Shown: positions 12,660 to 25,011 of the stretch, in pieces
Layout: each line of letters starts with the position of its first letter
How positions within the stretch are numbered: position 1 is the first letter of the stretch
Assembly: GCF_011075055.1 (NCBI RefSeq)
Contig: NC_058150.1
Coordinates: forward strand, 930,001 to 994,000
DNA: 64,000 nt
From: Mangifera indica
Taxonomy: Eukaryota; Streptophyta; Magnoliopsida; Sapindales; Anacardiaceae
Reading direction: 5' to 3'
Made by a program: the position numbers and the translations under genes
The notes under the pieces: generated by a model
Database searches by the model: none
Told to the model about the DNA's origin: nothing
Seen by the model: the letters and a program-made list of their open reading frames with translations, nothing else

Positions 12660-15600
12660 ATGGGATGCTTTTTGTCAAAGCCCAAGGATACTGTTGGAAA
12701 TAGAAGGAGGCTAGGAAATATTGGAGATGTTTCTGTTTATGTACCCGGTTTTCGGATTCCTAAACCTGTTGATTTCTCTCAATCACTTGGTGACAACTTG
12801 TCGAAGAATTTGGTGGAGCGTTTATCTGCTCTGAGAACACGTATAGTTGTCATGGCAGCTCAAGAAGGACCAACAGTTACAAGAACAAGAAGAAAAAGTG
12901 CTACTCAACATGGTTTGTTACTTCAAAGTAGGAAAGGATGATATTTATTAAAGTTTCATTGGCACAAGTTGTGTATAAACTTGAATTGTTATCTTCAGGT
13001 GGTTCAACATTGGCTGATCTTCATCAGGCTCTGGAAGATTACTTGCCTGGACTTATGGGATTAGTAAAGGATGGTAATGAATGCATTTATTGTGATGTTT
13101 GAGAGAATGTTTGAACTCCCTGATTTTTTAAGGTAAATTCTAATGCTGTTGCTTGGTTGTATTGTGCAGGAAACCATCTACAGCACAAAGTACAGTTTGT
13201 TTGGATAAATCAGGAAGATGAAGCAGAGGTGGGAGTGTGAATCTAGTCTATTGAGTTTCAAGTTTTCATCTAAGTTTATTTTGTCTTAATTTGGGATTCC
13301 ATTCATTTGCTTGTTGAAATGCTGGATTGATATGGATCACTTTTCTTTTTGTTTGTGCAGGAAACAGCCATTTCTAATGCTTGGTACGAAGTGTTGTCAG
13401 TCTTGCACTTGATGGCAATGTTATTATTTTCACAGGCCAACTTATTGCTTCTTCCAAGAACATCTGCTGATGGCTATCAGCCAAAAGTATCTGAAGGTAA
13501 GTGCTGATTGCAAATTTTTCTTCTGGTGATGCTCCATCTCCCTTCTCTTTTTTCATCATCATCAAATGATATAATTATAAAAGCTTTGAAATTATTACTT
13601 GAGTAAAAGAAGTCAAAGTATCTTTCTAATTGAAGGATACCAATAATGTAACTAATTTGTTGGAACTGTATATTTGTCCAACCTCATTGTTCGGTTGGAA
13701 ATTTGTTTGATCTTATCTCAACAGAATATGAATTAATATGAACCTGTTGTGACAAACAACAGCATATATCCAGTTAAATTGCAAAATCTATTGTGCTTGC
13801 TCTATCACAAGAGAAACTAGTGAGCATATCAAAAGCTTTTACGTTCATGCCGGATGGTAGGGTTGGAGAGTTTGATTCTACCATTACTACTAATTAATGA
13901 GAAATGAACATTGGTCTTATTTTTTCATTGTTTGTTCATTTGCATCAGAATAGTTTTGGACCATATGCTTGAAGGACTATTGGTTAGGTCATCAGAAATT
14001 TGGCAGTAATTTTTTCCATTTATTAATAATTTAATATTGTTCTCATTAACTACACTTGATATGTTCCGTTACTGAGATTTAAAGAGTGCTGAATGAAACA
14101 CTATAATTAACCTAGTGGCTGTTCTCTGCTGTGTACCTGATGGTTTTATTGCACAAACTGTTCTTAAAGATTTTTTAATTTGATTGAGTTCATAAAAGGG
14201 TTATTATTATTATTTTTAATTTCCAGCTTGCAAACTGAAAGAATTTTCAGTTTTATCTGATAACAAAGTCTTAAACTGTTAATATCATCCATTTTCCTTC
14301 TAAGATGGTTGCTTAGGGATACATTGGGCAAAATGTGCTAGTTTTGAAGCTTTTAGGTTGCTTTTATGCATTCATTCCTTATTATTTGTGTGCCACATGA
14401 GGAAATTTAATTTGTGTATTCCTGCTGCAAAGGTGTCATTTTCTTTCTTGTGTGATAGAAAGCAGGCGGGCTTCAATTGACATTTTCTTGAAGGCAGCAG
14501 GATACCTAGATTGTGCTGTACGACATGTTCTGCCACAGTTACCTTCTGAACTCAGGTTTACTTAAATAAAGAATTGTGTAAAGAGCAACTTCAAGTGTTG
14601 TTAATTCTCCAAGCATTGTGGGGTCTTTTCTCTTTATTGACCTCTGCTTTTGGTTGCAGGAGGGACTTACCAGTAGACCTTGCAGAAGGGGTTCTCCGAG
14701 CACTTTGCCTGCAAGCATTAGGGCAGGTACTTGCTGCTTTTTTGATGGGTTTTGTTCATGAACTGTTCCAATACATATATTATTCTTCTTATAATGGTAT
14801 AGACATTTTGAAGAGGGGATAGTGACCAAGCCTTGTTCCTCCTATTCCTTCTCAGTGTGACTTGTCCCCCGTCTTGATATTTCATCCTATTCTACTAAAC
14901 GGGTGAAAGAAAGGATGAAGTCTTTTCCCTTCTCACCTTTTCTTAAATTCAAGCAAATGTGAAAAAAAGGATTAAGTCTCTTCCTTTGTTACTTTCATTC
15001 CTTCCTGCCTATCCAGTAGTGGATTAAAGAGCAGCTTGACTATTTCTCTCCCAACTATTTAGCTTACATGTGTCTCTACTAGAATGCCACCTCACAATAT
15101 ATGGTCTTATGTTGGCTACCTCTTCCAAAATAATCTGTGATAACAAGTGGTGAAGCCATTGTTTATATGGCCTTTATAGTAATATATCATAACTAGTTTG
15201 CATTATGATTTTTGCCCACCAATAAACTTTTAATAGTAGTCACTTGGATTCATGTAATCAATGATATCTTACAATCTCTCAATGAATCTTATAATTTAGT
15301 TGAACAAGGTAATAAACAACAGAAACAGTCAGGAAAATGAGAAATCAATGTAAGGGGAAGCAGAGATGATGTACATGAACTTTTCTTTCTTGCCCAAAAA
15401 ATGATAAATTTGATTTAAATGACCTTAAATATCTGCACTCATTTATCTGTTTGTTCTCTGACTTTGTTTCACACTCTTTCTATTGTTTAATGTAGTGTAA
15501 TGATATCCAACTTGGAATGGCCATTGATAGTACAAAAGCCACTTTGGCTGTTAAGCGAAGACTTGCATGTGAGATGGTAAAGTACTGGCAGCAGGTAAAT

Positions 15601-17958
15601 GCATTAACCTATAATCTCTTTTCTGAGCACACATCAACTAAGAATGTTTCCTAAGTCTTGGGTGGTTGTAATAAATTTTGTTGTTCTTGCATTGTCGTCC
15701 ATTTTTTGCACTATTATCCAACTGAGGAATCTAAAATGTGTTGCCTTTTTTTATGCATATGCTTCACAGGCTCAAGACAACATAATGACACTTCCATTAA
15801 CAAATGGCTGGGGGGAAAAACATCGACTATTTATAAAGTGGAAATATGTAGAAGCAAAGGTAACTCATGATTTCTTTCCTGCACACTAGTCATTTTTGCT
15901 ATAATTCTCACTGCTCATTGTTGCAAAGGTAACTGAGTTTTGTTATTAATTTTTTTGTAATTATTTACTGTTATTACTTACAGTTTCTAGCTAATCTAGG
16001 TATGGGTTTTCATTGGTTTTGATCCAATGGATTTGAATTGTATCTATAACCGGACTGCCAATTGATGTTGCTAGGAGTTTAAATACCTAGTAATAGGCAA
16101 AGTTGTACTTGAATAACCTGTACATTCTATCTTCCTAGTGTTCTAGGCGGAGTTTGTTTTTAATTATGGATGATAGTTTGGCATCAAATTGATATATTTT
16201 TTTCTTCCTCCTTTTCGGTCCATGATTGAGTTAATTTTTTAAGTGGCAAAGTGGAGAGGAATTTGGAGCAACTTTTTATTGGCATGCTGTGTGCTTGCAA
16301 AAGTCTGGCATCATCAATTGCCAGAATATATAAGGGGAATGTTTATTTGAAGCTATATATTTTGCCTTGGTCTGAAAATATGTTTAAAGTAGTAAAAGGG
16401 TCACAGTTTGACCTTATATTGCACATAAACTAATTTTTCTTTGGTGGATATTGTCTGCCTTTTGCCACCTATCTTCTTGTCCAACTTAATCGCCGAACTT
16501 GATTTCTTCTGCTTCTAACATCTGGTTGTCACGTTCTTAATAAATTTGCACTGGTCTTTTCAGTTTTCCAGCAAAGTGATTAATGTTTTTGTGTTGTGCT
16601 TGTTTTCTTCCTTTTTTTCCCCACTGTATAGGCTGCAGCGTATTACTATCATGGTTTGATCCTTGATGAGGGGAACACAGAGAAATTTCATGGGATGGCT
16701 GTAGCTGCTTTGCAAGCTGCAGATGAGTATTTCAAAGAGAGTAAAAAGGCCGGTGAAGCATTTAATGCAGCTCCTCCTTTGTCAAGGTATTCTATTGAAC
16801 CATTATACTTTTAAGTTTTTTAATGTCTGTTGTTGTGATGGATCATTTATCTTGAGGAAAGTGACTGTTATCTGTAATTTGTACTATTTCCATGATATTT
16901 GTCTTCGTTTTTTGGATTCGGAGTGGCAGAATTATACAGTGTAGATATGTTTTTCCAAAAGTGCCCTTATCATTAGTCTATGGCCCTTGTAGTTTTAAAG
17001 GCCTCATCTGTAATGCTTGGTGTGCTTACATGTGATACTTATTTGTGTAATGTGGGATATACATATCTCTATACATTTGATGCAAATAAGATAAACCAAC
17101 TGTTCATCTTTGATTAGAAATGCTACAAGAACTGTGCATGTGGCCGAGTAATAGTTGTTTTATTGAACCATAAATAACCCATCATATAGTGACTTCACTT
17201 TAGTGTTTCTATTTCCTTCTCTAGAGATAATAAAATCTGAAAGATCCAAATGTGTCTTAAGAGCTTTCTTGAACCTAATATTTGATTTATCATTTGATGG
17301 ATCTGTGACAGCAAGCACTCCTGTGGCTTTCATTATCCATTTTCTATTATGCTATGAAACTTTTAAACTGGTACCATGAATTTGTACAACAGTACATATA
17401 TTTGAGGCTGGTTATTCCTGTTCTTTTTATAGTGCTTTCTGCATGGAAGATTATTCTCATCACCATTTTGTTTGTTTCAAGCTTAGCACTTGTTCTATTT
17501 GCAAAAGGATGGTTTTTATATCAATTGATTGTTTTAACCTTTTGTTGTTTATTCTATGGTATATAGAGCAGTTTAACAAGTTGATTTATATGGAACTACC
17601 TCATAATTGCCATTCTTGGTGTCTGTAGAAATCCGCCGCTTTGGGGAACCATGAAGTATCTATCTGAAAAAATTCCAAAAGATACTTCAAGCAAGGTTCG
17701 GATAAACCGTGACCTATACTCTCATGAAAAGTAAGTTTTGATATATAATAATCAAATACGTCTATGTGCAGCCTTTTTATTATAATCGACAGAGGTTGGC
17801 TTTGAATCATAACATCGATATTTACTGGTAATGTTCTCTACAGAATCATGGAAACAGCACCAACCTTGCCTGATTTTGCTCTGGCCCTAAAACCTGATGA
17901 ATTTCAACTTCCTCCGGTAGACCCGTCTTGGAATGTGGAGAACATGAATAGGGTGTAA
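12660..17958 (+). CDS. BRO1-like domain protein (endosomal-targeting family), probably N-myristoylated
   Basis: Eleven exons (12660-12912, 12999-13073, 13170-13228, 13361-13496, 14459-14555, 14660-14726, 15496-15594, 15770-15859, 16632-16786, 17629-17730, 17844-17958) splice to 1248 nt and 415 aa, with all phases consistent. The protein begins MGCFLSKPKDT, a typical N-myristoylation context with a neighbouring palmitoylatable Cys. It then reads through conserved plant BRO1-like segments such as SVYVPGFRIPKPVDFSQSLG, QALEDYLPGLMGLVKDG, AISNAWYEVLSVLHLMAM, EGVLRALCLQALGQ, AAAYYYHGLILDEGNTEKFH and KYLSEKIPKDTSSKVRINRD. BRO1 domains form boomerang-shaped helical solenoids that bind ESCRT-III proteins. 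This short plant clade lacks the ALIX V-domain and proline-rich tail. Its exact cellular role is not established here. No disabling change was seen. Confidence 0.95.
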
Positions 17959-19427
17959 ACCCCTTCCAACCAACTCAAGGGTGACAGAAGATAGATCATA
18001 TATGAGATAAATTTCAAGTTACAGATACATGGCCAATCTCAAGCACAGAATGGCCAGTCAACCAGGTGGACAATTCTTTGATCATTGTGTGCAATCAAAG
18101 GTTCAATTTACTCAGCTATCTTTTCCCACTCTTTTTTTATATCTTCCTTTTCCATTTTCTTCTTTATTACCATGATATTCATCTCTCATCCTGTGATGGA
18201 TCCTTGTACAAGTTCCCCATTGTGTATAAATTGTTTGCTTCCAGCAAAGGGATGGTTTCTTTGCCGAAACTGTAAGGCCATGTATGCCATCTTTTCACTT
18301 AAATGAGCCATGAAAATGTCCATTTGTTTGGTAACAGAGATGTGCAAGTCCTTATGTGTAGAGCTACTTGAATGACACTGTTCATCTTTGCCATTACAGC
18401 TTTAATCATCCATGAAGTTAGCCAGCAATTATGTTCTGATTGCATACTGAAGCTCTATCCTCATACATGTTTCTTGTTCAGGGTACTTGTATCATTTTAA
18501 AAATTGCATCCCTTAATGTCAATTCTTGTTTAAAATAGTGGCAACTTCATTTTAACCACTTGTTTGGGGAAGCACTTCTGTACTTTGGCTAATGTTTTCC
18601 AATCTGGATTTGGTATCAACCCGACGAAAGAGCTTATCTGGGTTAATCGACAATTGGATGGGTTGATTCGTGGTCGGGAGTTTAGACCCTAGCCTTACTG
18701 AATTTCTCTGATTTTTTACACTGATGTTAGTGTATGGGTTTGACTGGGATAAACTCCGGTCAAACCGGATGAACCTGCATTGGGCTTGCCCCTGATCTTG
18801 GTAGGGCCGGTCTAATTTGCTGGTCTGATCCGGTTTTTGAAATAGTACTTTTGCAACCAAAAGCACTCCACATTAATTGAAAGGTGAGATAATTTTACAT
18901 TTAAAATTGGTGTGAAGGCTCCAGATTTCTCTCATTTTGAAGGAGGATAAGAACTCTGCCATGAGTATCTGGACAAAGGAAAAAAAATTGACTACATATT
19001 AATAGTATTAACTGCCATACATCACAAAATCTTCATGAGTCATGATATATTCAAACAGGTTTGAAGTTCCAAAAGAAACTTAGAATCAATTGAGAGATCA
19101 TACCATCATGGTATTCATATTACATATTTGCAATAACCAAAGATAAGCAAAAGCTTCCAATGGAACTTAACAACAAAAATTCTAATATTGCATCCAATCT
19201 GTCAGAATCCAGACAAAAATGTGTACTGGCATAAGGCCTGCATACAGCAATCATCTCTCATTACAAAACATAAGTGTGTGTTTTCAGAAAGTTATATATG
19301 TTGACCAATTCACTACTGTAATTGTAAGTTGTTCCTCTAGATAGGTCAATAAATTGTAGTTCTCAATAATTCGTTAATGATCATCAGGGTTATTCCAACA
19401 GATGTTTCGCTTGCTTGGATTCAAATT
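17959..19427. other. Convergent 3' region
   Basis: Contains the 3' UTR of the BRO1-like gene and, on the other strand, that of the Cwf18 gene. Around 18590-18860 are GGTTTGACTGGG-type stretches resembling the degenerate intergenic repeats seen elsewhere in the window. No gene is supported. Confidence 0.5.
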
Positions 19428-21778
19428 CTAATCTTCCACCGCATTTCCGTCTTCATCTTCAGCCAACTGCTTTTCTTTCTCTTGTTCTTCTGAGGAAATA
19501 ACAAAATGAAACAGGTTTACAACAAAATTGACTAGAAATATAGACAGTTTCATCGCAGCATCAAATTATTATACCAGATCAACGAGACTTTGGCACCAGA
19601 ATAAGGAATCTGTGAAGATGATGAACTAATTAAACAAACCAAATTTTTTTCAAAGAATTATCTTGCTCATGCCAAGCTCTCACGAACCAGTCAAAATTTC
19701 GATTATATTTACCAATAATGCTAGATGATATATATATATTTTATATTATCCATTGATGGATCATTATGCTAATGAAATTTTATAACACGTATGCTCCATG
19801 AAGTGTTATAACACCTATATTCAATAGAATAGGTATCAAAGAAGCATAAAGTGTTCAAGAAACCTAACATTTCTACTAAGTCACATTTCTACACTTTAAT
19901 CTGATCTTGAATGCATAAGCATAATCCATTCCTCGTCCCCATATCACCCACACATGAAAAAATTCAGAAAGCTTGTTGTACTAAAAATAAACAGTGCAGA
20001 AGATCCTAATTTCAAAAAGCAAAAGATGAAATAACAAAAAGTTGTTCCCCAAAAGAAGAAGAAATTTCATTTTGCTCAAAAAAATCATGTCAATAACAAT
20101 GATGAATAACACATTGTCTTACATTTCAAATCTCACCACCATAAGCAATGCATATTAAAAAAAAAGAGAATTAATGATCACATATCGGACATATGATGTA
20201 TTTGTGCCATGTTTTATAAAAAATAACTACTTACGCATAATTTTGTATATTGCCTTCTGGGTGCGCCTTTCAAGCTTATCAAGCTTCTTTTGCACATCCC
20301 TCCGCAGGTCCCAGTTTGGCTTCTTTGGAGCAATGTTGATGAATGGATCCTAAACAACATTCCATGTTTGGAAAGCATTGGAAAAGGGATATTGAAACAA
20401 TCAAAATGATATATATAAAAAAAGGAACAATAAAAGGAAGATCAGTACCTCCTTCTTTTCTAAAACTGGCGGTTCTGCTGCAACAGGGTCTTCAAACTTC
20501 GGTAGCACTGGTGGAGCGAGCTTACCCTCCTGAAGCTGCTTATCATGGGGGACATAATTTCGAAATTTCATGTTGGTATTACTGCAAATGAAATTTGCAA
20601 ATGTTCAGATAAGCATTGAAAATCACCTATAGAGGAATGGATATTTATATGTATAACTGTGTAAGTCCAGATTTTAACATAGTAAACAAGTGATGGATAT
20701 ATATTTATATGTGCAAGATTACCTATTCTTCCAAAAAATTTTAATTCTCATAATATTACTCTCAAAAAACTGTTTTCCATTCAACATTTTTTCTAAGATG
20801 AATGGTTAGTAGTGCTCTGCAGACTTAAACATCTCCAAAGCAGTTCCTCTAGGCTAGGACACAACTTCACATGTGTGCTGCACGGACCTTCTATGGTGTA
20901 GTTGTTTCAAATCTAAAAAGGGTTATAAACCAACAGGAAAAGCGAGGATTGAAATTAATCGAGAAGAAAAGATAAAGAATTAACAAAAAATTCCACTATT
21001 TTATAGTTTATAATATGCCTAGTTCTTCTTCTTTGGTTCAGAAGTAAAAAATTCAGAATTTAAGCCCAAATTAAGTCATTCATACCACAAGTTACCACAT
21101 GTTTATCAAATTGAGATGAATACAACTAATTTCAAGCCTTAATTTTCAGGCCAAACCATAGAAAGATTATAGTACTAACGAAATACAAAAATGAGACTCA
21201 AACTCTTCATCATTCGATGTTGGCATCATTTCGTTCTCTTTGCACCAAAATTATCCACCAAAGCACATTAATAAACAAATAAAAGAGTGTAAAACATCCA
21301 TATAAGATGAACAGCTAATGACATTGAATATGAATAATCATAAAGCTTTGAATTTCACTTCAATACATGTACAAGCTATAACTTTTGGCCAAGTTTTGTA
21401 CGACATTAATGAAAGTAAATTTCCGCAAAATACAAAATAAAAATTAAAAATACGTTAAAACAAAACCCTTATACAAATAATAACAAATTTAGCTAAGTCA
21501 TCTTATATTCTCCACCACGATTTAAGCTTTATGGAAGAGAAAAAAAACCCTTTAAAGAAATTTACAAATTTGAGACAAACCCAGAAACCAAATTGCAATT
21601 TCAGAGCCATAAAGTAAGATGAAAACACTCACACTTCTTCATCGCTTCCATTGTCGTCAGCTTGAGAAGCTGAATCATCGTCTTTAGAATTTAGAAGTTC
21701 CTGAGCAGCTCTCAGAGCCTTAAGCCTCTCTTGACGTGTTGCAGCAGCTTGCTCAATTGACTCTTCTTCATTCGCCAT
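19428..21778 (-). CDS. CWF18: Pre-mRNA-splicing factor Cwf18 (CCDC12 family)
   Basis: Four exons, 21778-21633, 20581-20449, 20349-20235 and 19489-19428, give 456 nt and 151 aa. The acidic N-terminus (MANEEESIEQAAATRQERL) contains a short coiled coil. It is followed by MKFRNYVPHDKQLQEGKLAP and PPVLPKFEDPVAAEPPVLEK, then the family signature DPFINIAPKKPNWDLRRDVQ and KKLDKLERRTQKAIYKIM, and an acidic tail ending NAVEDstop. Cwf18/CCDC12 belongs to the NineTeen-related set of spliceosomal proteins that act in the nucleus around catalytic activation. The first donor is GT|GTGAGT, chosen because it keeps phase with the next exon (VNTNMKFRN). The gene looks intact. Confidence 0.93.
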
Positions 21779-22202
21779 CATTTGAGCCAACCAGGTCTAC
21801 AGAATTTGTAGAGTACATAGAAACAAGATTAAACACCCTCGTATGGGGGCCTTTTAATACTTTCAAAACATTGTGGGTGTAAAAAGATCTTTCAGCGACG
21901 TCAAATGAGCAAAATCTCAGTACACCCGGGGATTTGCATTAACCTGCAGGTCCCGTGCTCGGGGTTTTGGTATTTTCCACCAGCACCCTTGGTACAGGGG
22001 TTTTTTGATATTTTTTAATTTGAAGTTTTCTGATTTTTTTTCACTTTTGGGGCAAATGTAATTTTCAGTTTAAGTTTTTTGACATATATTTTTAAAATTT
22101 TTGAGCCGTGCTTTTTGATTAAAACAAGTATTGTAGGTAAAAAGTATAAAATTCTTAAAAAATTTGATACAATATTTGATAAATATTAATTTACTCTCAT
22201 AT

Positions 22203-22500
22203 AGGGTTAGATTTACAATAATTTAAGTCAAATTGAATTTAAACTCGATTCGATTTACAGTAATTGAGCTCGATTTCAGGTTCATCAAGTTCGCTGTAAA
22301 TAAATTCAAGCTTGAATTTTAACTAATTCATTATTAAAACGATATCGTTTTGTATTAAAATTTTTAGTTTATGAACTTGATAAGTAACTCGAGCTTGAAA
22401 TTATAGGTTCAAACTCGCTCGAGCGTATTTGGGATTGACTCGTTTTAGACTCGTTTAAACCAAGTTCAAGGTCGAATGAACTCAGTTTGAATCCAACCCT
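22203..22500. repeat. Degenerate MITE-like repeat with AGGGTTGGATT-type ends
   Basis: The left end reads AGGGTTAGATTTACA and the right end, inverted, AGGGTTGGATTCAAACTGAG. The centre carries an AAAACGATATCGTTTT palindrome. Copies of similar design occur near 34655, 35700, 38806, 50105 and 56038. I could not find a clean target duplication, so the class is uncertain. Confidence 0.5.
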
Positions 22501-22750
22501 GCTTTCATATAATAAAATTTTGATTTACCTTATATTATATATATCAATTTACCATTATATGGTTATAATTGTCATATAACTCTAATGCAATAAAGAGATA
22601 AAAATGTAAAATTTTAAAACTTATGAAAACTTTCAATTTTAGTATGGAATGAGGGGTTTTAGTAATATCTGTGTAACTCCCAGAAATTGAGTTAAGTTTG
22701 TTTAGGTTTCTGAATTATGGTCATTTTATGCAATTTCCCATCTTGTATAT

Positions 22751-22891
22751 TGTTAAGATCCCAAGTGCAAGGTATGAGACTTGGATCCCACATTGGAAAG
22801 TATAGACAACTAGTGTGGGGTTTATATGGCCTTGGGCTCTCCCATCTCAATAGCTAGCTTTTGAGGTGTGGTTCTCCTGAGGTTCGTATCA
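22751..22891 (+). repeat. TRIM 5' LTR
   Basis: The 141-bp left terminal repeat, beginning TGTTAAG and ending TATCA, directly upstream of the primer-binding site. Confidence 0.9.
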
Positions 22892-23040
22892 TTTGGTATC
22901 AGAGCCATCACCATGTCTCTCAGTTGCAATTGTGCGGCGCGGGTGGTGACGCTGGCATTGTAGTGTTCGCTCGGGGCTAGCAGGGAGCTAGCGCACAGCC
23001 AGCCCGCGTGGGCGTCGGGGCTGCGGAGCGTGGTGGTAAG

Positions 23041-23179
23041 TTAAGATCCCAAGTGCAAGGTATGAGACTTGGATCCCATATTGGAAAGTATGAGCAACTA
23101 GTGTGGGGTTTATATGGCCTTGGGCTCTCCCATCTCAACAGCTAGCTTTTGAGGTATGATTCTCCTGAGGTTCGTATCA
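23041..23179 (+). repeat. TRIM 3' LTR
   Basis: The right terminal repeat. It differs from the 5' copy at only a handful of positions (for example CATATTGG for CACATTGG, TATGAGC for TATAGAC), so the insertion is old enough to have diverged slightly. Its first two bases (TG in the 5' LTR) are AG here. Confidence 0.88.
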
Positions 23180-23184
23180 TATAT

Positions 23185-24149
23185 CCATGATTTTTATAGA
23201 TGTTAACCCATAGATCAGTTCACACTGTTAAAAAAAAGAGTGCAGTGTAAACAGGTGCTGTCGATGGAGGAAGTAGAAATTACAAAGAAGAGATGAAGAA
23301 GCATGATAAATCAAATTGAAAGGCTACCTTCATCTACATGGCTTGTTGAATGTTTAGATAAGTTACTATTAAGAAAATCATGGCATTTGCAAGAGCAGTT
23401 TCACAGACTGAGACGTTTCTCTGTACCTTTGAGCATGGACCACTGGTTTTAACTGGTGATTAGCCATGTAGATACTATGGGAACTGGACAACGATTTTGC
23501 TCATTGTTACACTTATATAGTTCCTCTTAAAGTGGATTGTTTTTGCAGTTTCCTGCTCTTTAAGATATTAAAAATTGGACAGGGTTGTGCCTGTGCCCCT
23601 CCAGAATTGCTGATGGAGCTCCAGTCACCATGAAGCTGGTGTTGAAGACCGCCATCTAAGGCAGCCTCCACCACGAGAGCAAATATAGCTGCTGTTTCAC
23701 GAATGGGGTGTGTTTTGTGGAAGCATTTTTATGGAAGAATGATCTGATGGCCGCTGAAACTTTGTACATGTATCGACACTTCATAGTATGGTAGGGATAA
23801 TATATAGTATTTAGTCAAGTGACTTGTCCATTTAATCTGGATTCAAACTGATCGTTTTAGATTTAAATCAAATTCAAATTGACACTCATTCAAACTTGAC
23901 ACAGTTCGAATCTACACCTACTTATATTTGAGAGTGAATAATAAAATAATATTAAAAAAAGGGTCATATATTAGTAGTTATAAGTGATTTTGAAATTAAA
24001 AAAATGAGTTGTTTTAGTAATATAGTGAAATAAATCAAAATAATGAATGATAAAATGCTCTCTTGAAAATGTCAAAAATGAAAAAAAAAAATTCAATCTT
24101 CCCATTTGAAAAAAGGGAAATAGGAAAATAAGAACAAGTACACTATGAC
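23185..24149. other. Intergenic region
   Basis: No supported gene. A stretch around 23580-23700 has higher GC (CTCCAGTCACCATGAAGCTG) and may be a decayed exon, but no frame stays open. Confidence 0.4.
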
Positions 24150-24727
24150 AATACAAACATGTAGATGACTTTTGACGTTTGAGCTTAAACTTGCACTTAC
24201 TGGCTTTGATACTAATCTGATTGTTAGCAGATAAAATATCAACAACCAGCAAGCATTCCCCCAATATCCTGACTTTCTTGAGCTTCAGCCTGCCAAGTTT
24301 GATTGTGACCAGCGCATCGACCGTAAGGTCCAAAGGAATCCTCCCTGTTTGTTGCTGTTGTTGCAGCATTAAGCAAAGTGTTACCACGCTGATTTTGGCC
24401 TGTCAATGCCACACCAAGTTTTGTTATGTTCTGATGACCCTGGTAGAATATAGGCAATAACCCTTCACATAGCTGAGTTTTTGTGTACCAAACACTTAAT
24501 CTTCCTCCTTTTTCATAGTAAATTCCAATGTTCTTCTTTGGATTGTTGGCTGTGATCTTCACATCAAACTTTGCATACAATGATAAGTCCAGGTTGAGCC
24601 TTCAATCATTTATTTTCAAGCTGTCAGCTGAGTATTTGGGTAATTTTGGTTTGAATGCAAGGTAAAGTATAATAATAACTGCTGCAATGATAATTATAAG
24701 AAGAACCAGGATAATTTCTGACAACAT
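24150..24727 (-). pseudogene. NDR1/HIN1-like (NHL, LEA-2 domain) pseudogene
   Basis: Read from 24727, the frame opens with a hydrophobic segment (MLSEIILVLLIIIIAAVIII), then KPKLPKYSADSLKIND and an in-frame TGA at 24604-24602. Homology resumes in the same frame with RLNLDLSLYAKFDVKITANN and SVWYTKTQLCEG, then CEGLLPIFYQGHQNITKLGV. Near 24370 the reading shifts to another frame, continuing as QQQQQTGRIPLDLTVDALVT and GECLLVVDILSANNQISIKA. NHL proteins are single-span membrane proteins with an extracellular LEA-2 domain, several involved in defence. The usual proline-rich cytosolic N-terminus is also absent. One stop, one frameshift and a lost 5' end make function unlikely. Confidence 0.85.
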
Positions 24728-25011
24728 TTTCAATTAATTTGACTGAGCTCAAGCTTGAGTTAGCATTTAGGACTCAAGCTGAACTCGAATTAAGCTATAC
24801 TTGGGTTCAGTTTGAATCCAAGACTTTGTGTGGGAAAATGGACTTTTTAAACTTGGAGGACAGGAAGTTAATTCATTAAAGTTCAGGGGGGAAACTTGTT
24901 ATTCAGGCAGGGGGAATTAAAATTTGGTTTTCCGCTCAATTTGTGTTGTGCGGAAATTTTGTTTGCGTGTGTCCATTTAGAGCCTCAACCTAAACCCTAG
25001 AGATCTCGAAA
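24728..25011. other. Divergent upstream region
   Basis: Separates the NHL relic from the mPGES2-like gene. It contains CAAGCTTGAGTTAGC-type repeat remnants, then a probable leader ending at the ATG at 25012. Confidence 0.4.

Larger units (their letters stand above)
22751..23179 (+). mobile_element. TRIM (terminal-repeat retrotransposon in miniature), complete
   Basis: Two near-identical terminal repeats of about 140 bp (22751-22891 and about 23041-23179) enclose a GC-rich core of about 149 bp. The 5' repeat starts TGTTAAGATCC and ends CGTATCA. Two bases later comes TGGTATCAGAGC (22894-22905), complementary to the 3' end of initiator tRNA-Met, the usual primer-binding site. A purine-rich stretch (GCGGAGCGTGGTGGTAAG) lies before the 3' repeat. 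Five-base duplications TATAT flank the element (22746-22750 and 23180-23184). No gag or pol is present, as expected for a TRIM, which depends on another element for retrotransposition. Confidence 0.93.

Noticed and set aside
18552..18866. 104-codon minus-strand ORF
   Set aside because: It lies in the 3' region of the BRO1-like gene, over degenerate repeat sequence, with no recognisable domain.
22751..23179. Cassandra-type TRIM with 5S rRNA in its LTR
   Set aside because: I looked for 5S A-box/C-box sequence in the 141-bp LTR and saw none, so it is an ordinary TRIM.
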